Shown here: positions 1-6,580 of the stretch, one piece after another
Layout of the letters: each line of letters opens with the position of its first letter
Position numbering within the stretch: position 1 is the stretch's first letter
NCBI GenBank assembly: GCA_035549555.1
Contig: DASZQR010000010.1
Location: 248,001-312,000, forward strand
Reading direction: 5' to 3'
Length of the DNA stretch: 64,000 nucleotides
Origin: Patescibacteria group bacterium
GTDB taxonomy: Bacteria; Patescibacteriota; Microgenomatia; UBA8517
Position numbers and translations under genes: made by a program
The notes under the pieces: generated by a model
Databases searched by the model: none
The model's input: the letters and a program-made list of their open reading frames with translations, nothing else
What the model was told of the DNA's origin: nothing

Positions 1-284
1 TATGTATCGTCCCCATCGAGCATGATGATGTAGTCTGTGTCAAGGTTTATATAAGAAAAACCAAGCTTCATCGCGTTACCTTTTCCTTTTTTGGGTTCAA
101 ATAAAACAGTCGCACCCAGCTTCTTTGCCACGCTAGATGTTTTATCCGTAGAATTGTTATCAATCACAACAACCTCAGTCTTGAAACCTAATCTGCGAAG
201 TTTCTCGACAGGGATACCTCTAATTACCTTTTGAACACCTTTTTCTTCGTTGTAGCATGGTATCAATACGGTAATTTTTTTCAT
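1..284 (-). CDS. GT2 family glycosyltransferase, N-terminal part, runs off the window
   Basis: The visible 94 residues begin MKKITVLIPCYNEEKG, the classic start of a GT-A fold family 2 glycosyltransferase, followed by VVIDNNSTDKT and, near the window edge, the metal/nucleotide-sugar binding motif in IIMLDGDDT. This layout matches dolichyl-phosphate-mannose-synthase-like enzymes that transfer a sugar from a nucleotide sugar to a lipid or glycan acceptor at the membrane. The C-terminus lies beyond position 1. The ATG overlaps the stop of the upstream gene (ATGA), so the two are translationally coupled. Acceptor and sugar cannot be told from this part. Confidence 0.88.
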   Translation of the reverse strand, partial: MKKITVLIPCYNEEKGVQKVIRGIPVEKLRRLGFKTEVVVIDNNSTDKTSSVAKKLGATVLFEPKKGKGNAMKLGFSYINLDTDYIIMLDGDDT

Positions 285-1069
285 TGAGCACCTTTCATTT
301 GGAAATAAATATATTGATTTTCTCCGGTTAATCGAACGTATACCTTGGCATTTCTGATTAAAGTTGCTAATTGATAGGAGACAGAAATTGTCGTGCTAGA
401 ATTTTGTTTTACATACGCTTCACCCTGCATAATCTGCGTATCTCTACCATTTTCTTCTATATAGACTGTATATGGATAAATATGATCTGAATATTTTAAA
501 TTTTGTACACCGAATGAAAAATTTATGGGTTGGCCTTGTAAAACTCTTAAAGGTAATTCGCTCGTAAAATACAGTCCTGTTGATTGAAGGTTCTCTTTCT
601 GTTCTTGAGGAATGCTGGTTTTTGTGTTTGTGGGTGTTGTCCAAAACGATATTTTCTGGTCTTTATTAACAAGATTTACTATTACGTCTGCCTTCTGTCC
701 AATAAAACTATAGCCAGGTACGAAAGATTCGCTAATAGTTTTATAGTCTCCTTGTTTTAAGATAAATTCTCCTTTATCAATCATTTGCTGTTGCTTAGCA
801 TCAGAGCTTTGTACATAAACTTCGTATGGGTATGTCATTTCCCTATCCTCCAAATTGTGGACAGTAAACTCAAAACTGTTAATGGAAAGTGATGTATGAT
901 TTTCGAAATAAAGTTCTGTAAACCTCTCTGGCTGATGAGTTGTAGCCATTACTAGGGCATTCTTTATTGCAGGAACGGAATTAATAACCCTTACAAACCC
1001 AACAAGAAGAATTATGAGGGCGATAAATGTATTTTCGATAATTAATGCTTTCCTATAATTTATATTCAT
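281..1069 (-). CDS. Membrane-anchored protein with two tandem DUF1616-like domains
   Basis: 262 residues. A hydrophobic segment at about residues 9-28 anchors the protein; the rest should lie outside the membrane. Two homologous halves are visible: a YPYEVYVQ...GEFILKQGDYKTI block at about 80-112 and a YPYTVYIE...GEAYVKQNSSTTI block at about 200-230, each preceded by LYF and a short beta-rich stretch. The YPY.VY...G...L/VK pattern resembles the DUF1616 domain found in archaeal and CPR membrane proteins. It is coupled to the downstream glycosyltransferase by an ATGA overlap, so a role in surface glycan assembly is likely but inferred. Confidence 0.6.
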   Translation of the reverse strand: MNINYRKALIIENTFIALIILLVGFVRVINSVPAIKNALVMATTHQPERFTELYFENHTSLSINSFEFTVHNLEDREMTYPYEVYVQSSDAKQQQMIDKGEFILKQGDYKTISESFVPGYSFIGQKADVIVNLVNKDQKISFWTTPTNTKTSIPQEQKENLQSTGLYFTSELPLRVLQGQPINFSFGVQNLKYSDHIYPYTVYIEENGRDTQIMQGEAYVKQNSSTTISVSYQLATLIRNAKVYVRLTGENQYIYFQMKGAQ

Positions 1070-1087
1070 AATTTTTTAATAGAATGA

Positions 1088-1267
1088 CTAAACTGTTTTG
1101 TTAGCGTTTACAAACTTTTCCAAATCTACTCTTTTTATTCGGTAGTTTCGACCAAGTTTGATAGCAGTTATTTTTCTCTGTCTAATGTATTTGTAAATGG
1201 TTAGAAGATTAAGCTGTAACTCACGTGCAACGTCAGAGGGTGTCAAAAATGGCTTAATAATACTCAT
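1088..1267 (-). CDS. Small excisionase-type (MerR-like) helix-turn-helix protein
   Basis: 59 residues (MSIIKPFLTPSDVARELQ... to KTV). The order FLTPSDVARELQLN..TIYKYIRQRKITAIKLGRNYRIKRVDLEKFV is the HTH_17/excisionase DNA-binding domain: a winged helix with a helix that begins at TPSDVA, a recognition helix around TIYKYIRQ and the wing in KLGRNYRI. Such proteins act as recombination directionality factors or regulators in mobile elements. It is transcribed away from the DUF5681 gene at 1406, which fits a control gene at one end of the small element. No recombinase gene is seen beside it in this window. Confidence 0.8.
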   Translation of the reverse strand: MSIIKPFLTPSDVARELQLNLLTIYKYIRQRKITAIKLGRNYRIKRVDLEKFVNANKTV

Positions 1268-1405
1268 AGTAATTTATTATGAGGCAGAGTTTAGTATATT
1301 TATTTATATCTGTCAATATTCTGATCAATTCTTCTGTTTTTAATAGAATCTCGTTATATAGTAGTTACTTTAGGTTTAATTTTGTGGAGGCGATATAATA
1401 CATTA

Positions 1406-1786
1406 ATGAGTCAGACTACAGAACAAGTCAATTTCAATCGTAATCGTTTGGGTCGCGGGGGTTTCAAAGATCACCCGGAGCACAGAAATCCAGGCGGAAG
1501 ACCCAAAAATTTAGAGTCATTCAAGTATTGGCTTGATTATTTTAAGACTCTAACAGTATCTGAATTTTTAAGCTGGCAAAAAAATACACCAACAAATAAA
1601 AGAACTGTTGCTGGTGATTTAGCATTTGCGATGATCCTTAAGGCCAGACACGATTTAGCAAGTTTCAGGGCTGTTGCAGACATTACAGAAGGTAAACCAC
1701 GACAGCTAATCGAAAATGCAAAGGAAGCGATCTCAAAAGTACAAGTTGAAATAGTGGAAAATAGCAAAAATAAGGTACAGGCGTAG
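1406..1786 (+). CDS. DUF5681-family protein (terminase-small-subunit-like)
   Basis: 126 residues. The N-terminal part carries RNRLGRGGFKDHPEHRNPGGRPKN, a basic Gly-rich GRP motif of the DUF5681 family that is often found beside phage terminases and in small mobile elements; the rest is helical with a conserved YWLDYF.TLTVSEF.SW block. The start at 1406 (MSQTTEQ) is chosen because the paralogue at 19823 begins at the matching place (MEQTSKQ); a TTG at 1382 would add eight residues. Sequence identity with the paralogue is high throughout (for example LTVSEF, ADLA, VADKTEGK-type block). Function is probably DNA binding; this is inference. Confidence 0.7.
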   Translation: MSQTTEQVNFNRNRLGRGGFKDHPEHRNPGGRPKNLESFKYWLDYFKTLTVSEFLSWQKNTPTNKRTVAGDLAFAMILKARHDLASFRAVADITEGKPRQLIENAKEAISKVQVEIVENSKNKVQA

Positions 1787-1809
1787 ACTAAGTACAAATT
1801 AAAATTAAA

Positions 1810-2652
1810 ATGGGTATAAACAAAACAAGTTTGTTGCCAGATATTTTGTTAGGTAATCTTCTATCAATATATCTAAAAATATCTGCTTTTGAAAAAGATG
1901 AATATCTTGCACAAGTAACTGGCAAGTCGTTATCAGGAAAATACTTTGAAGATATGGAAAAAAGTAATGTATTTAGTAATATGTTTTCACTTACTAAAAA
2001 TACGGATTCTTATACGATTTCTGTCAACTCATTGCAATATAAAGATCTTGAAAAGTTTATTAAAAATTATCAACTGTTATATTCGCACAAAGAGCTATCG
2101 GGACAAGCGATATATTCTAAACCAGAAGTATATGCAAATAAGATAATAGACCAAATAAATAATCCAAACTTCATCACAGAAAATGGCAAAAACAATATAA
2201 CAATTTTCAAAAACGAAACTCCCAACTATTGTCACAGTTTAATGTATTTGTGCTTCCAAAAGAAGATAAGAATAAGAAAAATCATCTTTTGGAATAACAC
2301 CATTGAAGTCTGTTTGGATAACCGAACTGAACCAGCAAAAAATCTAACAAATAGAAAATTAACAAAGAAAATAGCAAAGCAACTCGTCAGAGAAATTATA
2401 AAAAAGCACAAAAAAGCTAAACTAATGAAATCTTTTTTAGAAGAATTAACAGATTTACAACCACATTTAAGGAAAAGTGTTCAAAACAGAATAGACAGCA
2501 CTCTGAACAAGAAAAAACCAATTAATATTAAGAGCCTTAAACTAAAAACTAACAAACTTTTAGCCACAGCGGGTTTATATATCAAAACAATAAAAGGCAA
2601 AACTACAGAATCAACACAATTTCAATTGCAAAAACTTACCCTGGACGAATAA
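1810..2652 (+). CDS. Unassigned 280-aa basic protein of the mobile element
   Basis: I do not recognise a family. The protein is lysine-rich and follows the DUF5681 gene by 23 bp. The C-terminal 110 residues are strongly basic and helical (KLTKKIAKQLVREIIKKHKK) and end in a pattern SLKLKTNKLLATAGLYIKTIKG that looks like the last helix and wing of a winged-helix DNA-binding domain. The second element has a protein at 21042 with a comparable basic C-terminus, so the two may be distant counterparts. DNA binding is a guess from composition only. Codon use is very AT-rich. Confidence 0.5.
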   Translation: MGINKTSLLPDILLGNLLSIYLKISAFEKDEYLAQVTGKSLSGKYFEDMEKSNVFSNMFSLTKNTDSYTISVNSLQYKDLEKFIKNYQLLYSHKELSGQAIYSKPEVYANKIIDQINNPNFITENGKNNITIFKNETPNYCHSLMYLCFQKKIRIRKIIFWNNTIEVCLDNRTEPAKNLTNRKLTKKIAKQLVREIIKKHKKAKLMKSFLEELTDLQPHLRKSVQNRIDSTLNKKKPINIKSLKLKTNKLLATAGLYIKTIKGKTTESTQFQLQKLTLDE

Positions 2653-2766
2653 ATAAACAAACTTGATACTATAAAAGTAACCCCTTTTTGTAAATACAAT
2701 AAAAAGAGTAAATTTAAGCCTAAAAAAGTAGTTATACCGATTTTAAAAAGTTATTTTAAATACACG

Positions 2767-3039
2767 ATGATATTCATATTAAAAGATATGAATAAAGATC
2801 CAGATGAGTATTTTTTCACAAGTGATTTGAGTCTTTGTAGCACATTATCTCTTTTTGCCCCAATTGAATTTATTGATAGAACTAATCCCCAAAAAATCGA
2901 ATTTGCTTTCAAAAAAAATGAAGAATTGGACAAACTAATCAATCAATATTGGAGAAAAGAGCTTCGTATAGAACCAATCGCGCATTTTAATCAATTGAAA
3001 ATGCTCAAATCAAGACTATATGAGGAGGGTACAAAATGA
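2767..3039 (+). CDS. DUF5659-like small protein
   Basis: 90 residues, or 83 if the second ATG at 2788 (MNKDPDEYFF) is used; no clear ribosome site decides between them. The pattern Y-F-T-S-D-L-S-L..L....I-x-F-I-D-x-x-N...I-x-F-A-F......L-D-K-L...Y-W......F.Q-L-K-M-L-K-S-R-L-Y matches DUF5659 and aligns with the protein at 21512 of the second element (FYLSCFLIAK.LELLDIEKN.....FVFSDTA.LRKLV...LKDKLY). Members occur in phage-like and conjugative elements; the function is unknown. It overlaps the next gene by 4 nt (ATGA), so translation is coupled. Confidence 0.55.
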   Translation: MIFILKDMNKDPDEYFFTSDLSLCSTLSLFAPIEFIDRTNPQKIEFAFKKNEELDKLINQYWRKELRIEPIAHFNQLKMLKSRLYEEGTK

Positions 3040-3308
3040 GCGCATTTGAACACTACAAAAAAGAGTTTATTAAACATGATAATTTATCTCAAGAATATCT
3101 CTCTAAAGCATATTTCTCCAAAAATACGTTTACTAGGGCAGCTTTATTAATCTGGACTGACAGAGAAACTGTTGAATCAATTAAAGCTTTAATAATGGCA
3201 AATGAAGCATCCGGCACAACTGAGAATAACAAATACTGGCAAGGAAAAATAAACAAGATATTTTCTAAATACCCAACACAAAAGGAGGTACTTTTTTATG
3301 AATCTTGA
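3036..3308 (+). CDS. Unassigned 90-aa protein, coupled to both neighbours
   Basis: No family recognised. The protein is helical and slightly basic (SAFEHYKKEFIKHDNLSQEYLSKAYFSKNTF...). Its ATG overlaps the stop of the DUF5659-like gene and its 3' end overlaps the start of the ATPase gene by 11 nt; the ATPase ribosome site AAAGGAGGTA lies inside its last codons. The tight packing says the three proteins are made together, perhaps as parts of one replication or maintenance complex of the element. Confidence 0.55.
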   Translation: MSAFEHYKKEFIKHDNLSQEYLSKAYFSKNTFTRAALLIWTDRETVESIKALIMANEASGTTENNKYWQGKINKIFSKYPTQKEVLFYES

Positions 3309-4674
3309 AGAAAATAATATTCCAACTAAATCAGACCCTATGACGGAAAACGATAACACGCTGTCAAATTTAGTTGGAAAAACATCGAATTATTCCGAAT
3401 GGAAAGATGTGATCAAAATTAACTTCCCAGAACTAGTTTTGCCTGCAGAAGTATGTCTTAGTATGTTTGGTCAGCTTTTAATAGAAGACATTGTCAATCC
3501 ATGTGCAATTGTTTTAGTCGATGTCCCAAGTGCTGGGAAAACAATTATTCTAAATATGTTCACAGGAACTGATTACACCTATGCGACAGATAATTTTACC
3601 CCATCCTCGTTCGTGTCTCAGGCAGCAAATGTCAAAAAAGAAAAACTCGCCGAAGTTGATTTACTTCCAAGAATTAAAGATAAAGTATTAATAATTCGTG
3701 ATATGGCTCCCCTGTTCGGGCAAAGAGACGACGATCTACTTCGAAATATGGGTGTTTTAACGCGTGTAATGGACGGTGAAGGTTTACAAATTGACGCAGG
3801 AGTACATGGAAGTAGAGGTTATTCTGGTAGCTACAATTTCATGCTTCTAGCTGCCTCAACTCCTATTTCTCCAAGGATTTTCAAATTAATGGGTAACTTA
3901 GGGTCTAGGCTATTTTTCTTGAATGTTCTAAGTACAACGAAAACCGAAGTAGAGCTTGCTGAACAACTAATCAAGTCTTCGTGGAAAGAAAAACAAAAGA
4001 TGTGTACTAGTGCTAGCCAAAGCTATATTGAAACACTTTTTAAAACATTCCCTAATGGAATAACTTGGAACAAACAAAATGATTCTATGGAAATAATTAA
4101 AATAATTTCTCGAGCTGCATCGATTTTGGCAAAGCTCAGAGGTAGTATTAATGTGTGGAAAGATAGTTCACTGGACGGGACAGACTATTCATACCAAGAA
4201 CCTGTAATTGAGAAACCAGACAGAATAAATCAAATACTGTATAACCTAGCTCGTGGCCATGCTTTAGTTTGTGATAGAACCCAAATAAGCAGCGAAGATG
4301 TCAAAATCGTATTAAATGTGGCATTTGATTCAGCTCCCAGTTCACGAACAAAAATATTCAGATTTCTTATATTAAACAATGGGGCAGCAACGACTACAGA
4401 GATTGTTACACGCTTAAATTGTTCTTCTACCACAGCAGATAAAGAAATGGAAAAATTAAAAATTCTTGGAATCGTTGATATGACTACTGATTGCGATGAT
4501 TTTCCTGGAAGACCGTCAAAAATGATTAGATTCAAAAAAGAATTTGAATGGTTTTACTCAAATGAATGCCTAAATCTAATCGAAATTAAAAACACAAACG
4601 ACAAGCAAGTTGCGATAGAAAAGCAAGAAACTTTGGCAAGTCCCGAAGAAAAAATATTTAATGAGTTTTTATGA
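3298..4674 (+). CDS. P-loop ATPase with C-terminal winged helix
   Basis: 458 residues. A nucleotide-binding core starts at about residue 68 with IVLVDVPSAGKTIILNMF, a Walker A loop in which the usual first Gly is Asp, followed by a Walker-B-like KVLIIRDMAPLF and a sensor-like MLLAASTP. Residues about 355-415 form a winged helix (TTTEIVTRLNCSSTTADKEMEKLKILGIVDM) as in DNA-binding proteins. The most economical reading is an AAA/helicase-type replication or maintenance protein of the mobile element. The strong Shine-Dalgarno AAAGGAGGTA at 3281-3290 decides the start. No close named family is recognised. Confidence 0.65.
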   Translation: MNLEENNIPTKSDPMTENDNTLSNLVGKTSNYSEWKDVIKINFPELVLPAEVCLSMFGQLLIEDIVNPCAIVLVDVPSAGKTIILNMFTGTDYTYATDNFTPSSFVSQAANVKKEKLAEVDLLPRIKDKVLIIRDMAPLFGQRDDDLLRNMGVLTRVMDGEGLQIDAGVHGSRGYSGSYNFMLLAASTPISPRIFKLMGNLGSRLFFLNVLSTTKTEVELAEQLIKSSWKEKQKMCTSASQSYIETLFKTFPNGITWNKQNDSMEIIKIISRAASILAKLRGSINVWKDSSLDGTDYSYQEPVIEKPDRINQILYNLARGHALVCDRTQISSEDVKIVLNVAFDSAPSSRTKIFRFLILNNGAATTTEIVTRLNCSSTTADKEMEKLKILGIVDMTTDCDDFPGRPSKMIRFKKEFEWFYSNECLNLIEIKNTNDKQVAIEKQETLASPEEKIFNEFL

Positions 4675-4695
4675 ACACAGAAGGAGGTGATAACA

Positions 4696-5007
4696 ATGAA
4701 TCAAAAACAGGTTAAACAAACAAAAATAAAAACAGAGCAAAGGTACGAGATGATCGATTTACTAATAATGGATTGTATCGAAGAATGGGTATTTGCTAGA
4801 TGTTACTATGACCTAAAAGAATTAATGTGCATGGGTTTTAAGGGGTATGATAACTATACAGATAAAGAGCTTGAGGAAGAAATCGAAGATAAATTCGATC
4901 CTGAAAGGATTCAGGAGTTAAGAGAAGCCCTAAAAGCTGAAGACAAACGAGACGAAGAAATACAGGAATCAATAGATGAGTTTTGGATGCAAGATAGTAA
5001 AAAGTAA
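4696..5007 (+). CDS. Unassigned acidic 103-aa protein
   Basis: The start at 4696 is set by AAGGAGGT at 4681-4688 placed 7 nt upstream; a GTG at 4687 is part of that ribosome site. The C-terminal half is highly acidic and helical (DKELEEEIEDKFDPERIQELREALKAEDKRDEEIQESIDEF), with two Cys in the N-terminal half (MDCIEEW, ARCYYDL). It follows the ATPase by 21 bp and is probably co-transcribed. An acidic partner, for example a regulator or a DNA mimic, is possible but only from composition. Confidence 0.5.
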   Translation: MNQKQVKQTKIKTEQRYEMIDLLIMDCIEEWVFARCYYDLKELMCMGFKGYDNYTDKELEEEIEDKFDPERIQELREALKAEDKRDEEIQESIDEFWMQDSKK

Positions 5008-5033
5008 AAAAACAAAAAAATAGATTATATCTT

Positions 5034-5564
5034 TTATAATTTAATTCTAATTTCTTCAAAATTTATCACATCGCTACCCTTCTCTCTAATGCGTTGGGCA
5101 AGCGGACCATCTGCTGTAATAACTAAACATCTCTTTTTCTCAGCAAGCATAGAAATTGACACGTCAGTAAAACCTAACGTAGGTAATAAATTATGTATAA
5201 CCATGTCATTTTTCTCTTTATAAATTTCCTTTGTGTCTCTTATTTTCTCTATAAACAGTTGAATAAAGATTAAGAATTGTTCTTTACTAAGTTTTTTTGA
5301 TAAGTCAAGAAAATTTGAAATTTCAGCAAGAATTTGTGGGGTGACCACAAGTTTTGGAAATAGTTTCACAAGCCATGCCAAAAGAAAATAGTCGTCCTTT
5401 GTAAACTTTCTTATTCGTTTAACTTGCTCAATATAATTAGGGTCGTAATAACCTACAAGCAATAACAAAAGAACATTAGTGTCTAATAAAACACCCACAT
5501 TTCTATATCTACTAATTAAATATTTAGAATATTCAGATAAATCTGTAAGGGAGAAGTTCTTCAA
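5034..5564 (-). CDS. PIN-domain ribonuclease, likely toxin of a two-gene module
   Basis: 176 residues. The four acidic PIN positions are visible: Asp28 in VLLDTNVLLLL, Glu81 in TPQILAEISN, Asp134 in GFTDVSI and Asp152 in VITADGPLA. PIN proteins are Mg-dependent RNases and most small ones are toxins. The start is TTG at 5564, overlapping the stop of the upstream gene (TTGA), so its translation depends on that gene; there is no in-frame ATG before the first motif. The partner 5561-5851 would then be the antitoxin or regulator. The N-terminal extension of about 22 residues before the first strand is longer than in VapC. Confidence 0.8.
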   Translation of the reverse strand: MKNFSLTDLSEYSKYLISRYRNVGVLLDTNVLLLLLVGYYDPNYIEQVKRIRKFTKDDYFLLAWLVKLFPKLVVTPQILAEISNFLDLSKKLSKEQFLIFIQLFIEKIRDTKEIYKEKNDMVIHNLLPTLGFTDVSISMLAEKKRCLVITADGPLAQRIREKGSDVINFEEIRIKL

Positions 5565-5851
5565 TTTGGCCTAATCTTCATTGAGATTACAATACCCGTC
5601 ATAGCGTTGATTTCAAACGTTTTATAATCCAAACGAGCACCCCCATAAAGAGCAAAAGGATCAGAGGGGTTTGCGATAGAGAGGGTAATTTTCCAGACGC
5701 TTTCATCTTCTGAGAGCTCTGTTTCAGAAACTCGTAGGATACTAGTATTGTCGTTAGTAACTCCTCTATAGTGCTTTACTGCTAATTCGGCTGCTTCTTG
5801 TGCAGTAATTTTCTTTTGCTCAGTCTTTTTAGTATCACTAGAATCTGACAT
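5561..5851 (-). CDS. PepSY-like small protein, partner of the PIN protein
   Basis: 96 residues. An acidic and basic leader is followed by ITAQEAAELAVKHYRG, a beta-rich middle (SVWKITLSIAN) and FEINAMTGIVISMK, a helix-strand order with ending reminiscent of PepSY-type folds. No DNA-binding motif typical of VapB is seen. It is the first gene of the pair, coupled by TTGA overlap to the PIN gene, and its promoter is covered by a perfect inverted repeat (5874-5894). That arrangement is what a toxin-antitoxin operon looks like; the family assignment is weak. Confidence 0.55.
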   Translation of the reverse strand: MSDSSDTKKTEQKKITAQEAAELAVKHYRGVTNDNTSILRVSETELSEDESVWKITLSIANPSDPFALYGGARLDYKTFEINAMTGIVISMKIRPN

Positions 5852-5858
5852 GGTGCAT

Positions 5859-5894
5859 TATGATATATTGTGAGTTAGTTTTTGTCAAACTAAC
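5859..5894 (-). promoter_or_regulatory. Promoter and operator palindrome of the PIN module
   Basis: On the minus strand TTGACA (5887-5882) is followed by 17 nt and TATCAT (5864-5859), then 8... nt to the ATG at 5851 (at most a few nt of leader). An 8-bp perfect inverted repeat GTTAGTTT/AAACTAAC (5874-5881 and 5887-5894, loop TTGTC) lies across the -35 box. A repressor bound there would block the polymerase, the usual way toxin-antitoxin operons control themselves. Confidence 0.6.
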
Positions 5895-6164
5895 AAAACC
5901 ACTCTCATTTACTTTAGATTGCCATAGATCTCAATGTCAAGATTGAATATCACTTACCAAAGAAGGAAATAATTGCATCTATTATTCTAGTAATATTTTG
6001 TTTAAACAATCGTTTTATACCAATATATGGTTGTGCTAAACTAAACCCAGTTGATGGGATTAAACCTAAAATTTGTGCGATGAAGCATTTCGCTTACATC
6101 CTCAAGGTCATAGGTTCGAGCCCTGTACCGCCCACTAATGCAGAATAATTATCAACCCAATTTA
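5895..6164. other. Non-coding stretch around the element right end
   Basis: Apart from the tRNA-Val fragment at 6093-6134 I see no gene, no 5' tRNA half and no terminator in this 270-bp stretch. It separates the minus-strand PIN module from the tRNA-Phe/Gly operon. Confidence 0.5.
6093..6134 (+). pseudogene. 3' fragment of tRNA-Val(TAC), attachment-site scar
   Basis: From CTTACAT (anticodon loop with TAC) the sequence follows a bacterial tRNA-Val through CCTCA (anticodon stem 3' side), AGGTC, T-arm ATAGG-TTCGAGC-CCTGT and acceptor ACCGCCC-A. The 5' side (TTTCG and upstream) does not pair with CCTCA and no GGGCGGT is found nearby, so only the 3' part is present. A 3' part starting at the anticodon loop is the normal att duplicate left by tRNA-targeting integrases. 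I searched for an intron-split 5' half in the 250 bp upstream and saw none. Confidence 0.75.
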
Positions 6165-6302
6165 ATGTATTATTTGAATTTAATTGCCCGAAAAATTCAA
6201 AATGCGTTATTTACTACTCCAGAACTAGGATTTGTCTTTTTAATTGTAGTTGGAATAATTATTTTATTTATCTTCGCAAAACTTTTCATTCATCTCCCTT
6301 AA
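6165..6302 (+). CDS. 45-aa single-pass membrane protein
   Basis: An open frame MYYLNLIARKIQNALFTTPE...HLP encodes a basic, amphipathic N-terminus and one strongly hydrophobic helix at about residues 22-41 (LGFVFLIVVGIIILFIFAKL). Such short membrane proteins are easily missed. It ends just before the predicted promoter of the tRNA-Phe operon. There is no database support available here; the helix and the clean frame are the only evidence. Confidence 0.4.
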   Translation: MYYLNLIARKIQNALFTTPELGFVFLIVVGIIILFIFAKLFIHLP

Positions 6303-6311
6303 TGGTAAAAT
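6283..6311 (+). promoter_or_regulatory. Predicted promoter of the tRNA-Phe/tRNA-Gly operon
   Basis: TTTTCA (6283-6288), 17-nt spacer, TAAAAT (6306-6311). Transcription should begin near 6318-6320, exactly where the hairpin that copies the tRNA-Phe 5' end starts. Confidence 0.5.
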
Positions 6312-6319
6312 TGCTTCAT

Positions 6320-6346
6320 GCCGAGATAAGCATAGCTTGTCTCGTC
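6320..6346 (+). other. Leader hairpin copying the 5' end of tRNA-Phe
   Basis: The 5' arm GCCGAGATAAGC repeats the first nine nucleotides of the tRNA-Phe gene at 6359 (GCCGAGATA). It pairs with GCTTGTCTCG through 10 bp (6322-6331 with 6335-6344, one G-T pair) around an ATA triloop. No T-tract follows, so it is not an intrinsic terminator. The 3' arm can pair equally well with the true tRNA 5' end. Confidence 0.7.
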
Positions 6347-6358
6347 AAATCAGAATTT

Positions 6359-6431
6359 GCCGAGATAGCCAAGGTGGTCACGGCGGGCGCCTGAAGAGCG
6401 TCAGATGTAGGTCCGACTCCTACTCTCGGCA
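6359..6431 (+). tRNA. tRNA-Phe(GAA)
   Basis: Cloverleaf: acceptor GCCGAGA/TCTCGGC, D-arm GCC/GGC, anticodon arm GGCGC-CTGAAGA-GCGTC (GAA), four-base variable loop, T-arm GTAGG-TCCGACT-CCTAC, discriminator A. The T-loop reads TCCGACT rather than TTCGAAT. CCA is not encoded. Confidence 0.85.
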
Positions 6432-6446
6432 CAATTTTACTTATTG

Positions 6447-6498
6447 CGAGTATTACGGGTATAAGCCATTTGGTTAGAAATGTCTTGTGACCCGCTCG
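6447..6498 (+). other. Leader hairpin resembling the 5' half of tRNA-Gly(GCC)
   Basis: CGGGT-ATAAG-C-CATTT (6456-6471) pairs with AAATG-T-CTTGT-G-ACCCG (6478-6494) around a GGTTAG loop: 15 bp with one mismatch and one bulge; CGAG/CTCG (6447-6450, 6495-6498) extends it. The 5' arm CGGGTATAAGCCATTTGG resembles the start of the tRNA that follows (CGGGTATAGCATAATGG). The ACCCGC of the 3' arm is complementary to the true tRNA 5' end GCGGGT at 6506, so a second fold is possible. Confidence 0.65.
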
Positions 6499-6505
6499 AA
6501 GACTC

Positions 6506-6579
6506 GCGGGTATAGCATAATGGTAGTGCATCTGGTTGCCAATCAGAGTACGCGGGTTCGATTCCCGCTACCCGCTCCA
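6506..6579 (+). tRNA. tRNA-Gly(GCC), CCA encoded
   Basis: Acceptor GCGGGTA/TACCCGC, anticodon arm TCTGG-TTGCCAA-TCAGA (GCC), T-arm GCGGG-TTCGATT-CCCGC, discriminator T and an encoded CCA at 6577-6579. It is the only tRNA of the window with CCA in the gene. The start codon of a membrane protein follows one nucleotide later. Confidence 0.93.
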
Positions 6580-6580
6580 A

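Larger units (their letters stand above)
1088..6134. mobile_element. Small integrated element ending at a tRNA-Val 3' fragment (left limit uncertain)
   Basis: The stretch carries an excisionase-like HTH, a DUF5681 protein, a DUF5659-like protein, a P-loop ATPase, short unassigned proteins with strong Shine-Dalgarno sites, and a PIN-domain pair, and stops at a tRNA-Val 3' portion (6093-6134) with no 5' half next to it. That is the usual scar of integration into a tRNA anticodon loop. The intact tRNA-Val and the integrase are expected to the left, outside the window or beyond the GT2 gene, so the left limit given here is only the first gene that looks element-borne. Shares two gene families with the element at 19.8-24 kb. 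Confidence 0.5.

Noticed and set aside
1382-1405. TTG start at 1382 for the first DUF5681 gene
   Set aside because: The paralogue at 19823 begins at the place of ATG 1406; the upstream eight residues are not shared.
4230-4535. 101-codon frame antisense to the ATPase
   Set aside because: Low support: shadow of a coding region without start signals or homology.
5895-6134. Intron-split tRNA-Val
   Set aside because: CPR tRNAs often carry introns in the anticodon loop, but no GGGCGGT 5' half is present in the 250 bp upstream and the 5' side does not pair with CCTCA.
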